A stretch of DNA of 63,979 bases. It comes from an uncultured Cellvibrio sp. Lineage in GTDB: Bacteria > Pseudomonadota > Gammaproteobacteria > Pseudomonadales > Cellvibrionaceae. Below the pieces are notes generated by a model. It did not search any database and was not told the DNA's origin. It saw only the letters and a list, made by a program, of their open reading frames with translations. The translations under genes were made by a program, and so were the position numbers. Below are positions 33,727 through 41,185 of the stretch, in pieces. The DNA lies in assembly GCA_946481095.1 (NCBI GenBank), contig CAMLML010000016.1, positions 1-63,979 on the forward strand, in the 5' to 3' direction. Numbering within the stretch: position 1 is the stretch's first letter; every line of letters begins with the position of its first letter.

Positions 33727-35085
33727 ATGCTCGACATCCTCATTCTTGCCGCCGGTAAAGGCACACGCATGCGCTCCGATTTACCGAAAGTATTGCACCC
33801 TGTGGGTGGCAAAGCCTTGGTGCAACATGTTGCGGATACCGCGCGAAAAGTCGGCGGCGAGCAGCTGTTAATAATTGTGGGTCACGGCGCAGAAAAAGTA
33901 GAAGAAAAAATGGCGGCGCCGGATGTGAAATTTGTGTTGCAGGCGCAACAACTCGGAACGGGTCACGCAGTACAACAAGCCCTGCCCCATTTGCGCAATG
34001 ATGCAAGCGTGTTGATTCTCTACGGTGATGTGCCATTAACCAAAGCAGAAACTCTGCAAAAATTAATTGCAAAAGTCAGTGATCACCAAATGGGTTTGCT
34101 CACAGTCAATATGCAAAACCCAACCGGTTATGGCCGCATAGTGCGCGATGCCAACAATAAAGTGATTGCAATTGTTGAGCATAAAGATGCGTCCGACGAG
34201 CAGAAAAAAATTACCGAAATCAATACTGGAATTATGGCCGTCAAAGCCAAACATCTACAAAAATGGCTGCCGCAATTAAGCAACAATAACGCGCAAGGCG
34301 AATATTATTTAACGGATATTATCGCCATGGCGAAAGCAGATGGCATTGCCATTGAAGTTGAACAACCGGATGCTGTTGAAGAAGTTGAAGGCATCAACAA
34401 CCGTCAACAACAAGCCGCGCTCGAACGTTTTTATCAACAACAAAAAGCTAACGAATTAATGGTCGCCGGTGTGACCTTGCTTGATCCCGCACGCATCGAT
34501 ATTCGCGGCAATTTAACTTGCGGTCGCGATGTGGTGATCGATGTGAATTGTGTATTTGAAGGTGATGTAGTTTTAGGTGATGGCGTAGTGATTGAACCCA
34601 ACTGCGTTATCATCAACAGCAAAATTGGTAATCAAACGCAGATTAAATCTTTTAGTCACATTGAAGATTCAACACTCGCCGCTAATTGCGATATTGGCCC
34701 CTACGCACGCTTGCGCCCCGGCACAGATTTAGCGGACGACGTAAAAATCGGTAACTTTGTTGAAACTAAAAAAGCGGTGATTGCCAAAGGCAGTAAAGTG
34801 AATCATTTAAGTTACATTGGCGACGCAATTGTTGGCAGCAAAGTGAATGTCGGTGCAGGTACGATTACTTGTAACTATGATGGTGTGAATAAATTCAAAA
34901 CGGAAATTGGTGATAATGCGTTTATTGGTTCCAATTCGGCATTGGTGGCACCGGTAAAAATTGGTGCAAACAGCACCGTAGGAGCAGGCTCTGTAATCAC
35001 AAAAAATACGGACGAAAATGATTTAGCAATTGCACGCAGTCAACAACGCAATATTAAAGGCTGGGAAAGACCGAAGAAGAAATAA
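33727..35085 (+). CDS. glmU: Bifunctional N-acetylglucosamine-1-phosphate uridyltransferase / glucosamine-1-phosphate acetyltransferase
   Basis: 452 aa. Makes UDP-GlcNAc for peptidoglycan and LPS. N-terminal pyrophosphorylase with LAAGKGTRMRSDLPKVLHPV and YGDVPLT; C-terminal left-handed beta-helix acetyltransferase with hexapeptide repeats and the catalytic-His/Asn region (VNHLSYIGDAIVGSKVNVGAG, TCNYDGVNK). Normal length. Confidence 0.98.
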   Translation: MLDILILAAGKGTRMRSDLPKVLHPVGGKALVQHVADTARKVGGEQLLIIVGHGAEKVEEKMAAPDVKFVLQAQQLGTGHAVQQALPHLRNDASVLILYGDVPLTKAETLQKLIAKVSDHQMGLLTVNMQNPTGYGRIVRDANNKVIAIVEHKDASDEQKKITEINTGIMAVKAKHLQKWLPQLSNNNAQGEYYLTDIIAMAKADGIAIEVEQPDAVEEVEGINNRQQQAALERFYQQQKANELMVAGVTLLDPARIDIRGNLTCGRDVVIDVNCVFEGDVVLGDGVVIEPNCVIINSKIGNQTQIKSFSHIEDSTLAANCDIGPYARLRPGTDLADDVKIGNFVETKKAVIAKGSKVNHLSYIGDAIVGSKVNVGAGTITCNYDGVNKFKTEIGDNAFIGSNSALVAPVKIGANSTVGAGSVITKNTDENDLAIARSQQRNIKGWERPKKK

Positions 35086-35139
35086 CGATACATAATTAAA
35101 ATTTTTATTCATGCAATAACAACAATGAGGTCAATTACT

Positions 35140-36228
35140 ATGTGGAAAATAACGCTTTTTTGCTTGCTCGCTTTTTTAACCGCTTGTGATTCAGGTTCGA
35201 ATAATACACCAGTAACAGATTCATCACTTGTGGCATCGTCGGTTTCGCAAAGCAGTTCGTCAATTGCGGTAACAGATCTGAGACTAATTGGTCGATTCGA
35301 TAAAAGTGTTGAAGGTGAATATAGTTTTACCTGGCCGGGTTCTGCGCTTGAATTTCGTTTTGAAGGTACCAGTGCAAAATTAAAAATGGCCAGTACAAGA
35401 CGAGTGCGCTTTGAAGTGGATGTAGATGGGACAAAAAAAGATTTATGGGTTGAATCGGGAGAAGCGGTTTATAGTTTGGCAGAGGATTTGCAACCCGGGG
35501 CACATCAAATCCGATTAACGCGACTTATCGAATCCTTTGAAATAGTCACTCGCGTTATAGGAAAACCAATCGTTGACAAACTATTGCCAGCACCCGCATC
35601 ACCAGAAAAAAAATTATTGGTGATTGGTGATTCCATCACGGCAGGTTACGGTGTAGAAGGCCCTGATCAGAATTGTCATTACGCTATGGAGACCAGCAAT
35701 CAACAATTAAGTTATGCCGCAGTTGCTGCAAAAAAATTGGGTGCAGATTTACACGCAATTGCCTGGTCCGGTATAGGTGCATGGCGTTCTTATGCGGAAA
35801 AAACACCGGTTAATCCCAATATTCTAACGCGCTATCAACGAACACTGGCAGATGATGCAAACAGTGTTTGGGATGTGACGGCTTACAATCCGGATGCAAT
35901 TTTAATCAACATAGGTACCAATGATTACTGGGAGGGCTCTGTTGGTGATGAGTATCGTCAAGGGATGTTGAATTTGATCAATCGCATTCAACAGGATTAT
36001 TCAGGAAAACCCATTTATTTGATCATCAGTCCAATGCTGGGTGGAGCAGCGAGAGATTCGCAACAATCGGTTTTAAATTCGTTTGTATCCACACAAATAA
36101 AATTATTGGATTTGGGAAAAATAGAATCGGCGGATGGTTTGGGCTGTGATTATCATCCTAACACTACCACCAATAATCGAATGGCGGCAGCATTGGAATT
36201 GCAATTGAAAACCGATTTAAATTGGTAA
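35140..36228 (+). CDS. CE2-type SGNH/GDSL carbohydrate esterase, lipoprotein
   Basis: 362 aa. Lipobox LLAFLTAC at the N-terminus, a Ser-rich linker, then a jelly-roll domain (about 50-150) and an SGNH hydrolase domain. The catalytic Ser165 lies in GDSITAGYG, with an oxyanion GTND motif (IGTNDYW) and His339 in CDYHPN, two residues after Asp337. The two-domain layout is that of carbohydrate-esterase family 2, which deacetylates plant polysaccharides; Cellvibrio encodes several. I chose the ATG at 35140, after GAGG, over one at 35125. Outer-membrane anchoring is inferred from the lipobox (Asp at +2 could instead signal inner-membrane retention). Confidence 0.85.
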   Translation: MWKITLFCLLAFLTACDSGSNNTPVTDSSLVASSVSQSSSSIAVTDLRLIGRFDKSVEGEYSFTWPGSALEFRFEGTSAKLKMASTRRVRFEVDVDGTKKDLWVESGEAVYSLAEDLQPGAHQIRLTRLIESFEIVTRVIGKPIVDKLLPAPASPEKKLLVIGDSITAGYGVEGPDQNCHYAMETSNQQLSYAAVAAKKLGADLHAIAWSGIGAWRSYAEKTPVNPNILTRYQRTLADDANSVWDVTAYNPDAILINIGTNDYWEGSVGDEYRQGMLNLINRIQQDYSGKPIYLIISPMLGGAARDSQQSVLNSFVSTQIKLLDLGKIESADGLGCDYHPNTTTNNRMAAALELQLKTDLNW

Positions 36229-36250
36229 TGCGCGTAAGAAAAAATAATGT

Positions 36251-36280
36251 AAAAAAGCCCGGTTTTCTCCGGGCTTTTTT
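36251..36280. terminator. Bidirectional terminator between the CE2 esterase and the NTF2-like gene
   Basis: AAAAAAGCCCGG TTTTCT CCGGGCTTTTTT: a 12-base perfect stem with A and T tracts on either side. It serves the plus-strand esterase gene and the convergent gene that ends at 36321. Confidence 0.92.
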
Positions 36281-36320
36281 ATTCGTTTGTCGATGCAAAC
36301 AGCTTATTGCCAAGTGAAAA

Positions 36321-36878
36321 TTATTTTCCAGTGTAGGGCAAAGATGAATGGTGCAGCACTATGCGAATCTTGCCATCATCGGTTTTTTTAAAGCCCCAGG
36401 TTTTATCGACGGTAGTCACTTGGCCACTTTTGTCTGTAAGCGATACTTTACCCATGGTAATCGCCATATCACCATTGATATAGACGGCTGCATTTCTGTA
36501 GCTGTAGTCAGTCCAACTTTTCAAAGCAAATCCTTTGTCTTGGGTATATTGCTTATTACCGCCTACAAAATAGGATAAGGCTCCCTGATAATCTGTGCGA
36601 AATGTTTGCTCGCCACCACTCAATGTGGGTTTAAATAATACTGGCCCAAGATTGTATCCGTAAGCAGAATCCAACACGGTTTTGGCCGTTGCTGTGGCTT
36701 TTTCCAATCCACTTTTATCATAGTCTGAACTGATTTGAATAAGCGCCTTGCCCCAGGCATCTTGTGCAGCTTTGACTTCCGCTTCAGTGATGTTGGTATT
36801 CAGGGTTTGGGAAAAAACCAAAGGTGAGTAAAGAGCAACCAGGGTAAGTGCGGTGCGAAATAGTTTGTGGGTATTCAT
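36321..36878 (-). CDS. Secreted NTF2/SnoaL-like protein
   Basis: 185 aa with a Sec signal peptide ending near LVFSQ. The mature part (QDAWGKALIQISSDY, LSYFVGGNKQYTQDKGFAL, VYINGDMAITMGKVSLTDKSG, TVDKTWGFKKTDDGKIRIVLHHSSLP) has the cone-shaped NTF2-like fold pattern found in small ligand-binding or steroid-isomerase-like proteins. The ligand is unknown. It is divergent from a histidine kinase/response regulator pair, which suggests it is their target or a periplasmic input. Confidence 0.7.
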   Translation of the reverse strand: MNTHKLFRTALTLVALYSPLVFSQTLNTNITEAEVKAAQDAWGKALIQISSDYDKSGLEKATATAKTVLDSAYGYNLGPVLFKPTLSGGEQTFRTDYQGALSYFVGGNKQYTQDKGFALKSWTDYSYRNAAVYINGDMAITMGKVSLTDKSGQVTTVDKTWGFKKTDDGKIRIVLHHSSLPYTGK

Positions 36879-36965
36879 AAAAGATCCTCATTAATTGTCT
36901 TGGTGAGGACTGCAGTATCCAATTGCCGTGAATGACAGAGGATGGATTGAAAATGAAAATTTGGG

Positions 36966-36991
36966 TTAAACAAGATTAACATCAGATTAAC
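36966..36991. promoter_or_regulatory. Direct-repeat operator upstream of the kinase/regulator genes
   Basis: AGATTAAC at 36973-36980 and again at 36984-36991 are exactly 11 bases apart, with a further TTAA at 36966-36969. Ten- to eleven-base direct repeats are how OmpR-family regulators bind, so this is a likely target of the regulator at 38649 in the divergent promoter. Confidence 0.5.
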
Positions 36992-37065
36992 GACAGGCTT
37001 TATCGCGAACGGATGGTTTACTCTATAAACCGGTATTGATTAACGTGAAGTGCGCAGGAGTAAAT

Positions 37066-38649
37066 GTGTTCCGAAGCAAATTGTATTTGACCTTTTTTCT
37101 ATTATCAGCGATTACCCTTGTGCAAGCCGGGTTGGCGATTTGGGCTTCCAACGTTGCCAGCTACCACGTTGAGCGTAGCCGTGTCGCCAATCAGATGTTG
37201 GCCGAATTTATTACGCTCGGGGCTGACAAACAGCGTTTGAAAGTTTGGCTGGCACAATCACTTTTAGTGAAAGATACGACGGTGGAACAGCGCGATAAAT
37301 ATTTAAAACAAATGCAACAAAGTTTGAGCCATCTCAATGAATTATTGGCGCACGATCAACAACTATCAAAACACCCGGAAGATTTTTCGGCAATTGGCCA
37401 GCAGCTAAAATCCTTGTTCATACTTGAAACAAACGTTGCGGCTTTGGAAAAAAGTTTGCGCAACAAACAGGTTAACCCAAAACATGAGGCTGAAATTTGG
37501 CGATTACTGATCCAGACATTTGACAATCTGGAAGGGCTCGATTTAAAACATTTGATTTCGGATTCTATCGAACTGCAACGAAAGCGGTCAGCCGAAGCGG
37601 AAAAAAAAGCAGCGGCGGCATTACAACGTGTTCGACTGTTAGTGATTATCGTATCGGTATTTGGTGCAGTCTGCGCAGTGACCCTGACCCTGGTGTTATC
37701 GAGAGCGCTGTATAAACCCATACAACAACTATTGACCGGCACATCGGCCTTATCAAATGGACAGTTGGATTATCGACTTCCCGAGTTGGATCATTCTGAA
37801 TTTAGTACGCTGGCGCGAAGCTTTAATCAAATGGCGGCAGGTTTGGAAAGAGCGCGACAACAGGAGGAGGATCACACGCGCAGAGTGGAACAGGAAGTGA
37901 AGGAACGAACGCAACAATTGCAACATGCGTTGGAACAGTTGCAGCAAGCCGAGCAACAACAACAGCGATTTCTTGCCGATGTAAGCCACGAATTACGCAC
38001 ACCGGCAACCGCCATCAGAGGGGAAGCAGAAGTGAGTTTGCGCGGTGGCGATAAAACACCGGAATTTTATAAAGATTGTTTGGTACGTATTGCGGATACC
38101 AGCGTTCAACTTTCACGTCGTATTGATGACTTACTCATGTTGGTGCGTGGCAATCAACATCTTCATTTAAAATATCGAACAGTTTCGTTGCAAGATCTAT
38201 GGTTGCAAATAGAGGAATTGACACAGCGACTCGCATCCAGTTATTCGATACATATTAACTGTGCTGCGTTTCCCAAAGAGTTGGCCGATGTGAAGTTATG
38301 GATTGATACCGAAAAACTATTGCAAGCACTGCAAATCATTTTGGATAACGCCATACGATACTCAGGCAAACAGAAAATGATAGATGTCAGTCTGCAAGTG
38401 GATGAACAATGCAAAATCGATGTGAGAGATTATGGAATTGGTATAGCACCCGACGATTTACCGCAGGTATTTAATCGCTATTTCCGGGCGAATAACGCAC
38501 GCGATGTGCGCCCCGATGGATTGGGAATCGGTTTGTCGCTATGTAAAACACTCATACAGAGTTTACACGGCAGTATTGAGTTATTCAGCGAACAACACCA
38601 GGGTACGAAAGTGACCCTGATACTGCCACTCATAGAAGAGGAAAACTGA
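37066..38649 (+). CDS. Sensor histidine kinase
   Basis: 527 aa from a GTG at 37066, with GGAG six bases upstream. Helix 1 (LYLTFFLLSAITLVQAGLAI), a helical periplasmic sensor of about 150 residues, helix 2 (VRLLVIIVSVFGAVCAVTLT), a HAMP domain, a Gln-rich coiled coil, HisKA with phospho-accepting His308 in FLADVSHELRTPATAI, and HATPase_c with DNAIRYSG, DYGIGIAPDDLP and GLGIGLSLCK. The signal is unknown. Its TGA overlaps the regulator's ATG (TGATG). Confidence 0.93.
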   Translation: MFRSKLYLTFFLLSAITLVQAGLAIWASNVASYHVERSRVANQMLAEFITLGADKQRLKVWLAQSLLVKDTTVEQRDKYLKQMQQSLSHLNELLAHDQQLSKHPEDFSAIGQQLKSLFILETNVAALEKSLRNKQVNPKHEAEIWRLLIQTFDNLEGLDLKHLISDSIELQRKRSAEAEKKAAAALQRVRLLVIIVSVFGAVCAVTLTLVLSRALYKPIQQLLTGTSALSNGQLDYRLPELDHSEFSTLARSFNQMAAGLERARQQEEDHTRRVEQEVKERTQQLQHALEQLQQAEQQQQRFLADVSHELRTPATAIRGEAEVSLRGGDKTPEFYKDCLVRIADTSVQLSRRIDDLLMLVRGNQHLHLKYRTVSLQDLWLQIEELTQRLASSYSIHINCAAFPKELADVKLWIDTEKLLQALQIILDNAIRYSGKQKMIDVSLQVDEQCKIDVRDYGIGIAPDDLPQVFNRYFRANNARDVRPDGLGIGLSLCKTLIQSLHGSIELFSEQHQGTKVTLILPLIEEEN

Positions 38650-39329
38650 TGCAGATATTAATCGTCGAGGACGAAAAAAAAGTAGCCGACTTTTTAGTAA
38701 GAGGATTACGGGCCGAAGGTTATTTTATCGATTGTGTTGATGATGGCAGTGAAGTCATGGGAGCATTAATTGAGCTGAAACCGGATCTGGTTATTCTGGA
38801 CAGAATGTTACCCAAACTTGATGGCTTGCAGATCTGCAAATTAATCCGATCGCAACAACTTCCAGTGCGAGTGTTGATGTTGTCTGCTTTGGCGGAAGTG
38901 TCTGATCGTGTCGATGGATTAAAAGCAGGAGCTGACGATTATTTAGTTAAACCATTTGCATTTGAAGAATTACTCGCACGAATAGAAGCTTTATCAAAAC
39001 GCAATCCATTCGCCAGTCCTGATCGCAATTTGGTGGTTGGTACTCTGGAATTAAATCTGGACAGCATGCAAGCGAAACGGGACGGAATTCCATTGTCCCT
39101 GACCGCAAAAGAATTAGCGGTTTTGGAATTGCTGATGTCCAGTCCTCAAAAAGTGTTTAGCCGTGAACGTATATTGGCGACAGCATGGGGAATTAATGAA
39201 GACCCATTAACCAATGTTGTTGATGTGTACATAAGACGTTTACGAAAAAAAGTGGATGCACCCTTCGAAAAACATTACATCAAAACACTGCGAGGAATAG
39301 GTTACTGCCTATCAATTGATGGTGAATAA
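38649..39329 (+). CDS. OmpR-family response regulator
   Basis: 226 aa. Receiver domain with acidic pocket VEDEKKV, phospho-acceptor Asp51 in VILDRMLP and the conserved lysine in LVKPFAF; C-terminal winged helix with KVFSRERILATAWG and TNVVDVYIRRLRKKVD. Cotranscribed with the kinase before it. Probable targets are the divergent NTF2-like gene and its own promoter. Confidence 0.95.
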   Translation: MQILIVEDEKKVADFLVRGLRAEGYFIDCVDDGSEVMGALIELKPDLVILDRMLPKLDGLQICKLIRSQQLPVRVLMLSALAEVSDRVDGLKAGADDYLVKPFAFEELLARIEALSKRNPFASPDRNLVVGTLELNLDSMQAKRDGIPLSLTAKELAVLELLMSSPQKVFSRERILATAWGINEDPLTNVVDVYIRRLRKKVDAPFEKHYIKTLRGIGYCLSIDGE

Positions 39330-39390
39330 TCTATACCGATCCCATACAAGAATTGAGCTTGATGAAAGTATTGAAAACAATATCAGGTGC

Positions 39391-39434
39391 TGTCGTGCCC
39401 TTGTCGTGTCAATTTCGTGTGGCTGTCGTCACCG
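39391..39434. promoter_or_regulatory. Four tandem 11-bp repeats upstream of the XRE-2TM gene
   Basis: Units TGTCGTGCCCT, TGTCGTGTCAA, TTTCGTGTGGC, TGTCGTCACCG follow without gaps; the CGT cores fall at 39394, 39405, 39416 and 39427, an exact 11-base period. A -10-like TAATACT begins at 39451, so the array covers the -35 region. This is the expected layout of an operator bound by a protein on one helix face, most simply the XRE protein at 39484. Confidence 0.75.
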
Positions 39435-39483
39435 GTTAAGCGTTTTAAATTAATACTGCTAACACCACAGCAGGAGATTATTT

Positions 39484-39957
39484 ATGTCGATTCAAAAAAT
39501 GCGCCTCAAGCGAGGCTGGTCTCAACAACAGCTTGCAGATGCGAGTGGTTTAAGTGCGCGTACCATACAGCGTATTGAAGCCGGGCATCCGCCGAGTGTT
39601 GAAACATTAAAATCAATCGCTGCGGTATTTGAAGTTGATTTTCAAACACTGACCACGGAGATTGTTATGAAAGACCAAACTGATGAAATGCAAAAAGCGC
39701 AAGAGCGAATTGCGTTTAAAAAGGTAGAGCGCTTACGTAAATTTTATTTGCATTTGATGATGTATATTGTGACTAACGCTGGATGCATGGCTATCAACTT
39801 GCTGACCAACCCTGACTACCTGTGGTTTTTCGGAACCTGCATTTTTTGGGGCATTGGTCTTGTTGTGCACGCGCTGACGGTATTTGTTTTCGATAAATAT
39901 TTTACAGGCGAGTGGGAGTTAGCCAAGGTTGAACAATATTTGGGAAGGAATTTATAA
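39484..39957 (+). CDS. XRE-type helix-turn-helix regulator with C-terminal 2TM domain
   Basis: 157 aa. Residues 1-60 are a Cro/CI-type helix-turn-helix (MRLKRGWSQQQLADASGLS, TIQRIEAGHPPSVETL). Residues 75-150 form a 2TM domain (FYLHLMMYIVTNAGCMAINL and FGTCIFWGIGLVVHALTVFV), so the regulator is probably membrane-tethered. SD GGAG is eight bases before the ATG. By inference it autoregulates through the 11-bp repeats. It stands alone; no target gene is obvious. Confidence 0.85.
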   Translation: MSIQKMRLKRGWSQQQLADASGLSARTIQRIEAGHPPSVETLKSIAAVFEVDFQTLTTEIVMKDQTDEMQKAQERIAFKKVERLRKFYLHLMMYIVTNAGCMAINLLTNPDYLWFFGTCIFWGIGLVVHALTVFVFDKYFTGEWELAKVEQYLGRNL

Positions 39958-40110
39958 AATCCAGCTCCTGAATTGGGATGCGAATTTTTAATTCAGGTGC
40001 GGGATATTGAATGGACAGCAGGGAACAGAATTGACCTTATCACGCCGCTATCGCGATAGCTTTAAAGCGCGATTGGTATCAGGCTGATAAAAGTTCACAG
40101 TAATCTCCTA

Positions 40111-40138
40111 AAAAGCCCAGTTAAAAACCGGGCTTTTT
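40111..40138. terminator. Bidirectional terminator
   Basis: AAAAGCCC and GGGCTTTTT flank an 11-base loop (the stem can extend by GTT/AAC). It lies between the XRE gene and the convergent DUF4340 gene. Confidence 0.82.
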
Positions 40139-40156
40139 CTTGTCAATCCATATGAA

Positions 40157-41173
40157 TTATTTTGTCGAGCCAGGCAACAAACCTTGAGTTGCTTGTTCGA
40201 TCACACTATTGATTGGGTTACTGGTTGCCGTTGTATCCGTTTTGGCGGTGAGCTCCAATCTGGTGGGTTTAACAATTTTGTCGAATTCAAATTGACTGAG
40301 TTTGAATACAGATGACTTGTCGCTGCGGCTAACAAAATAATTATTATTGGCAGAGACCAAATCATATTGGTAGCCACCCGGATTAAGAGTAAAGGTTTTT
40401 TTATCTCCGGCAGGCATCTCATTGGCTAACTCCATAATTTGAAGATTGGCAAAAGCATTGGCCAATTCATTCGCTTTAACGGAATCAACCTTGTCACTGC
40501 TATTAACAAACTCCCAATTGCTGTTGTTTTTTCGCAGGGCGAAATCAGCGGCGGTGATTTGTTGGGCATCTTTGAATGCCAGCAAATCTTTTTTCAGCCA
40601 ATCGTTATTACCGGTAGCGAATTCAAAGCTGCTGAGTTGCACGGCATAAACGGAGTCATCACCTTGTTTGCGCAAGTGAATTTTTTTGAATCCGGGTGAT
40701 GTACCCAGAAACAAATCAACCGCTTTTTGATCACCTTTGTAAAACTCCACATGGCGTTGGAATTTTTTCTCGCTGACATCAAAGCGCTCGTGGCTGGTAG
40801 AGCTGGTGGTTACCGGCCAGGTTAACTTGGTGCCTTTGAGTTTATCCAACAAGTCGTTGAGTTTTTGTTCATCGACTGGCAGTTGTTTTAAATCAGGCAA
40901 CTGCCACAGACCATTCACTTTTTGCAAAGTGACACTTGCATTGGCATCGCGAATGACAATTTTATCTGACTCAAGATCAGTTGCTGATAACAGCGGTTGG
41001 GAATCGGGTATCGATTGCCGGTTTTGATTCCAGGCAAAAATACCTATCACCAATAACAGTTGTACAAACAACAAAACTGTGAGTCGTTTCTGTAAATTGT
41101 TGAGAGGCGATTGTTTAATTTCAGTATTGGAAACTTCAACCGCTGATTTTGGAAAATTAACCCATTGATTCAT
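40157..41173 (-). CDS. DUF4340-family membrane-anchored protein
   Basis: 338 aa. One membrane helix (LTVLLFVQLLLVIGIFAW, about residues 31-48), then an extracytoplasmic beta-rich domain with the DUF4340 features (LLSATDLESDKIVIRDANA, VNGLWQLPDLKQLPVDEQK, FKKIHLRKQGDDSVYAVQ). AGGAG precedes the ATG. Last gene of the ABC operon, 12 bases after the fused permease. In the known family these genes go with GldG-like ABC systems; function is unestablished. Confidence 0.82.
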   Translation of the reverse strand: MNQWVNFPKSAVEVSNTEIKQSPLNNLQKRLTVLLFVQLLLVIGIFAWNQNRQSIPDSQPLLSATDLESDKIVIRDANASVTLQKVNGLWQLPDLKQLPVDEQKLNDLLDKLKGTKLTWPVTTSSTSHERFDVSEKKFQRHVEFYKGDQKAVDLFLGTSPGFKKIHLRKQGDDSVYAVQLSSFEFATGNNDWLKKDLLAFKDAQQITAADFALRKNNSNWEFVNSSDKVDSVKANELANAFANLQIMELANEMPAGDKKTFTLNPGGYQYDLVSANNNYFVSRSDKSSVFKLSQFEFDKIVKPTRLELTAKTDTTATSNPINSVIEQATQGLLPGSTK

Positions 41174-41185
41174 GGTATTGATCTC

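Noticed and set aside
40047..40060. GCTATCGCGATAGC, a perfect 14-base palindrome downstream of the XRE gene
   Set aside because: No T-run, no flanking repeats and no promoter nearby; a function cannot be supported.
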